A stretch of DNA of 35,127 bases from positions 1 to 35,127 of the forward strand of contig CAMFTS010000003.1 of the NCBI GenBank assembly GCA_945988915.1. Reading direction: 5' to 3'. A model generated the notes under the pieces. The model ran no database searches, was not told where the DNA came from, and saw only the letters and a program-made list of their open reading frames with translations. The translations under genes were made by a program, and so were the position numbers. This stretch comes from an uncultured Clostridia bacterium. GTDB taxonomy: Bacteria > Bacillota > Clostridia > Oscillospirales > Acutalibacteraceae. Every line of letters starts with the position of its first letter. Position 1 is the stretch's first letter. Below are positions 33,234-35,127 of the stretch, one piece after another.

Positions 33234-33575
33234 ATGCAAACAAGAATTGAAATCAATGAAAGTATTGTTACGGCATATCTTTCGGGTGAAATAGACCACC
33301 ACAACGCGCCTGAAATAAGAGAAGCAATAGATGAATGTATTATCAGCAGAAAACCGAAAAGGCTGATTATTGACTTTAAAGATGTTACATTTATGGACTC
33401 TTCGGGAATAGGACTTGTTATGGGCAGATACAGACTGATTGAGAATACAGACTGTAAAATGGCAATAATTAATCTTTCCGTTCACGCTTACAGAGTTATG
33501 CAGCTTGCGGGAATGGATAAATTAGCTGTCCTTAAAAAGAAACCTAAGGAGGAAAAAAACAATGAAATCGCTTAA
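33234..33575 (+). CDS. spoIIAA: Anti-sigma F factor antagonist SpoIIAA
   Basis: 113-residue STAS-domain protein. In its unphosphorylated form it binds SpoIIAB and frees sigma F in the forespore. The phosphorylation site is the first serine of FMDSSGIGL (Ser56 after Asp55), equivalent to Bacillus Ser58. ATG 33234 is chosen: AAAGGA lies about ten bases upstream, while the in-frame ATG at 33225 touches that SD. It overlaps spoIIAB by 14 bases, in the conserved order spoIIAA-spoIIAB-sigF. The operon is SigH-dependent in Bacillus; I could not see a convincing SigH box here, only a weak SigA-like pair (ATGACA 33178, AATATA 33201). Confidence 0.95.
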   Translation: MQTRIEINESIVTAYLSGEIDHHNAPEIREAIDECIISRKPKRLIIDFKDVTFMDSSGIGLVMGRYRLIENTDCKMAIINLSVHAYRVMQLAGMDKLAVLKKKPKEEKNNEIA

Positions 33576-34002
33576 TTCAGTGAAAATTCAAATAGAAAGC
33601 CGTTCGATAAATGAAGCGTATGCAAGAGTAGCTGTATCTGCATTTGCTTCTCAGCTCGACCCGACGGTTGAAGAAATAAACGATATCAAAACCGCGGTAA
33701 GCGAAGCTGTTACAAACTGTATAGTTCACGCATACAGGAACGGATTGGGAATAATATACATAACCGTAAACATTCTGGAAAATTCTGTTCTTGAAATTAA
33801 AATCCGCGACAGAGGCTGCGGAATAGAAAACATAAAAAAAGCTATGGAGCCTTTGTTTACCACGGGCGGCACAGACAGAGCGGGATTAGGCTTTTCCGTA
33901 ATGGAGAGCTTTTCCGACAAGGTAAAGGTTCGTTCAAAGGTCGGAGTGGGTACAACAGTTACAATTATTAAAAGAATACGGGGCAGAGCTTCGCTTGTAT
34001 GA
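33562..34002 (+). CDS. spoIIAB: Anti-sigma F factor / SpoIIAA kinase SpoIIAB
   Basis: 146-residue GHKL-family serine kinase that holds sigma F inactive and phosphorylates SpoIIAA. The N-box AVSEAVTNCIVHAYRN contains the catalytic Glu48 and Mg-binding Asn52. The G1 box is IRDRGCGIE and the G2 region is TDRAGLGFSVMESF, both complete. AAGGAGG at 33546-33552 gives an excellent ribosome site inside the end of spoIIAA. The stop overlaps the sigF start (ATGA), consistent with the need to keep the three proteins in balance. Confidence 0.96.
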   Translation: MKSLNSVKIQIESRSINEAYARVAVSAFASQLDPTVEEINDIKTAVSEAVTNCIVHAYRNGLGIIYITVNILENSVLEIKIRDRGCGIENIKKAMEPLFTTGGTDRAGLGFSVMESFSDKVKVRSKVGVGTTVTIIKRIRGRASLV

Positions 34003-34652
34003 CAAACCGTGATTTGATTGAAGGCAACCTTGCCCTTGTCCATTCATGCGCAAATCGTTTCAGAAACAAGGGGATTGAATACGATGATTTGTATCAGGCA
34101 GGGTGCTTAGGTCTTGTAAAGGCGGCAGACGGATTTAAAGAGGAATTGGGCTTTAAGTTCTCGACATATGCCGTACCTGTAATTCTCGGTGAAATAAAGA
34201 GACTGTTCCGTGACGGAGGCGCGGTTAAGGTCAGCCGCACCATGAAAGAAAAGGCGCGCCTTGTATTAAAGCAGAAAGAAATGCTTGAATCAAAGCTCGG
34301 CAGAGAACCAAGCGTTAAGGAAATTTCCGAAAGTCTCGGGATTGACAGCTTTGAAACGGCAGAGCTTCTGAATGTATCGCTTCCGCCTGTTTCATTGACG
34401 GCAGCGGATGACGAAGAAGAAAGGCAAACAGATATTCCTGTTGAATCGGAGGAAGAAAACATACAGAATATTCTTGCCTTGAGAGAAATACTCTCACATC
34501 TGCCCGAAGATGAAAGGCAGATAATTTTCCTGAGATATTACAGAGGCTTGACTCAGACTCAGACTGCCGAAAAAATAGGTGTTTCGCAGGTTCAGGTGTC
34601 GAGAAAGGAAAAAAAGATTATAAGCAAGGTTAAAAATTGTATGCTGGAATAG
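33999..34652 (+). CDS. sigF: Sporulation sigma factor F
   Basis: 217-residue early forespore sigma factor. Region 2 is clear: YDDLYQAGCLGLVKAADGF and FKFSTYAVPVILGEIKRLFRD (core binding and -10 recognition). Region 3 begins REPSVKEISESLG and region 4 has LPEDERQIIFLRYYRGLTQTQTAEKIGVSQVQVSR (-35 recognition HTH). It is shorter than Bacillus SigF (about 255) mainly at the N-terminus and in an acidic linker (DDEEERQ). Placement after spoIIAB with an ATGA overlap makes the assignment firm. It shows that the organism has the genes to start endospore development. Confidence 0.96.
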   Translation: MTNRDLIEGNLALVHSCANRFRNKGIEYDDLYQAGCLGLVKAADGFKEELGFKFSTYAVPVILGEIKRLFRDGGAVKVSRTMKEKARLVLKQKEMLESKLGREPSVKEISESLGIDSFETAELLNVSLPPVSLTAADDEEERQTDIPVESEEENIQNILALREILSHLPEDERQIIFLRYYRGLTQTQTAEKIGVSQVQVSRKEKKIISKVKNCMLE

Positions 34653-34728
34653 ATTTATAGTAGAATTATGTTGAAATGTGTGTTATTATAATATTGATAT
34701 ATTATAATATTTTGAGAGGGATAATTTT

Positions 34729-35127
34729 ATGGCTTTGAAGAAAAGGTCTGTTCTTATCAAAACTGTTGCAATTACTTCTGCGCTGATTCTTGCCGTTTTG
34801 TCTTTTGCATCCTGCACAAAGGCAAAGGGTGCACTCTCTGCAAAAATCGGAGAAGTTGAGGAAACGAAAGCAGTATTTTCAAATAATGATTATCATTTTT
34901 CAAATGAAGACAATCTTGTCTTTGTTGCGTCTTCGGGTTTGATTGAACTGTATTTTGACAACACCGCTTACTCAATAGCTGTCAAAGATACAAATACCGG
35001 TAAAATCTGGTATGCTCTTCCCGTCGGTGACGAGAAAAGCGACGAATGTTTTTCATCAGTGTTAAATGTAATGGTTTCAAAGGATAATAAGGTTTATTAT
35101 CTGAATTCACAGGACAATTCCGTTGCC
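34729..35127 (+). CDS. Putative lipoprotein (3' end outside window)
   Basis: The frame opens at ATG 34729 behind GAGAGGGATAA and runs off the window after 133 codons. The N-terminus MALKKRSVLIKTVAITSALILAVLSFASC is a lipoprotein signal peptide with lipobox FASC, so the mature protein should be lipid-anchored at Cys29. After a linker, a beta-rich domain begins (LVFVASSGLIELYFDN, YSIAVKDTNTGKIWYALPVG). This resembles the N-terminal part of large clostridial surface lipoproteins of the DUF5696 kind, a tentative memory-based match. A strongly AT-rich stretch with TATAAT-like boxes (34685-34710) lies between sigF and this gene and probably contains its promoter. Confidence 0.75.
   Translation, partial: MALKKRSVLIKTVAITSALILAVLSFASCTKAKGALSAKIGEVEETKAVFSNNDYHFSNEDNLVFVASSGLIELYFDNTAYSIAVKDTNTGKIWYALPVGDEKSDECFSSVLNVMVSKDNKVYYLNSQDNSVA

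Overview
The window looks like a chromosomal segment of a low-GC, spore-forming, probably gut-dwelling clostridium of the Ruminococcaceae/Oscillospiraceae type. This is inferred from strong Shine-Dalgarno sites, an intact spoIIAA-spoIIAB-sigF operon and a secreted protein carrying a cellulosome-type dockerin. No species is claimed. No tRNA or rRNA gene, IS element or CRISPR array was seen.

Layout. (1) 1-5870, plus strand: the 3' part of leuS, a possible 40-residue ORF, a secreted alpha/beta-hydrolase and a secreted transglutaminase-like protein with a central dockerin. They end at a shared bidirectional terminator. (2) 5908-9344, minus strand: a compact phage-derived cassette (small HTH regulator, tail-fibre/baseplate protein with collagen-like repeats, XhlA-like protein, GH25 endolysin, holin) with its own consensus promoter and a leader hairpin. 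It has no integrase, terminase or capsid genes. (3) 9410-31587, plus strand: a ~22 kb surface-polysaccharide operon behind a perfect TTGACA-17-TATAAT promoter, closed by a strong hairpin. (4) 31588-31850: an array of short hairpins with overall inverted symmetry, then a bidirectional terminator. (5) 31897-33128, minus strand: a nucleotidyltransferase-fold protein with a clear promoter. (6) 33234-35127, plus strand: spoIIAA, spoIIAB, sigF and the start of a lipoprotein gene.

How the polysaccharide operon works (inference from families). A CapD/PglF-type dehydratase and a PglC-size phosphoglycosyltransferase prepare and load the first sugar on the lipid carrier. A UDP-sugar dehydrogenase/epimerase pair of the TviB-TviC/WbpP type probably makes a UDP-HexNAcA. 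Three GT4 glycosyltransferases extend the unit. A Wzy-like polymerase and a Wzx flippase polymerise and export it. An aldo/keto reductase, a membrane acyltransferase, a hexapeptide acetyltransferase and a split transketolase probably tailor sugars or make an unusual precursor.

The most distinctive part is at the operon's 3' end: PEP mutase, phosphonopyruvate decarboxylase and phosphonoacetaldehyde reductase. Together they predict the route PEP to phosphonopyruvate to phosphonoacetaldehyde to 2-hydroxyethylphosphonate (HEP). The PEP mutase is fused to two different nucleotidyltransferase domains. The middle domain plus mutase has the Fom1 layout, and the extra N-terminal domain is LicC/PntC-like, so the protein probably makes CMP-HEP. 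A short remnant resembling the C-terminus of a LicD transferase lies just before wzx, and a cytosolic alkaline-phosphatase-superfamily protein lies just before the mutase. The working hypothesis is a HEP-decorated exopolysaccharide whose final transferase is either the sulfatase-like protein or a LicD enzyme encoded elsewhere.
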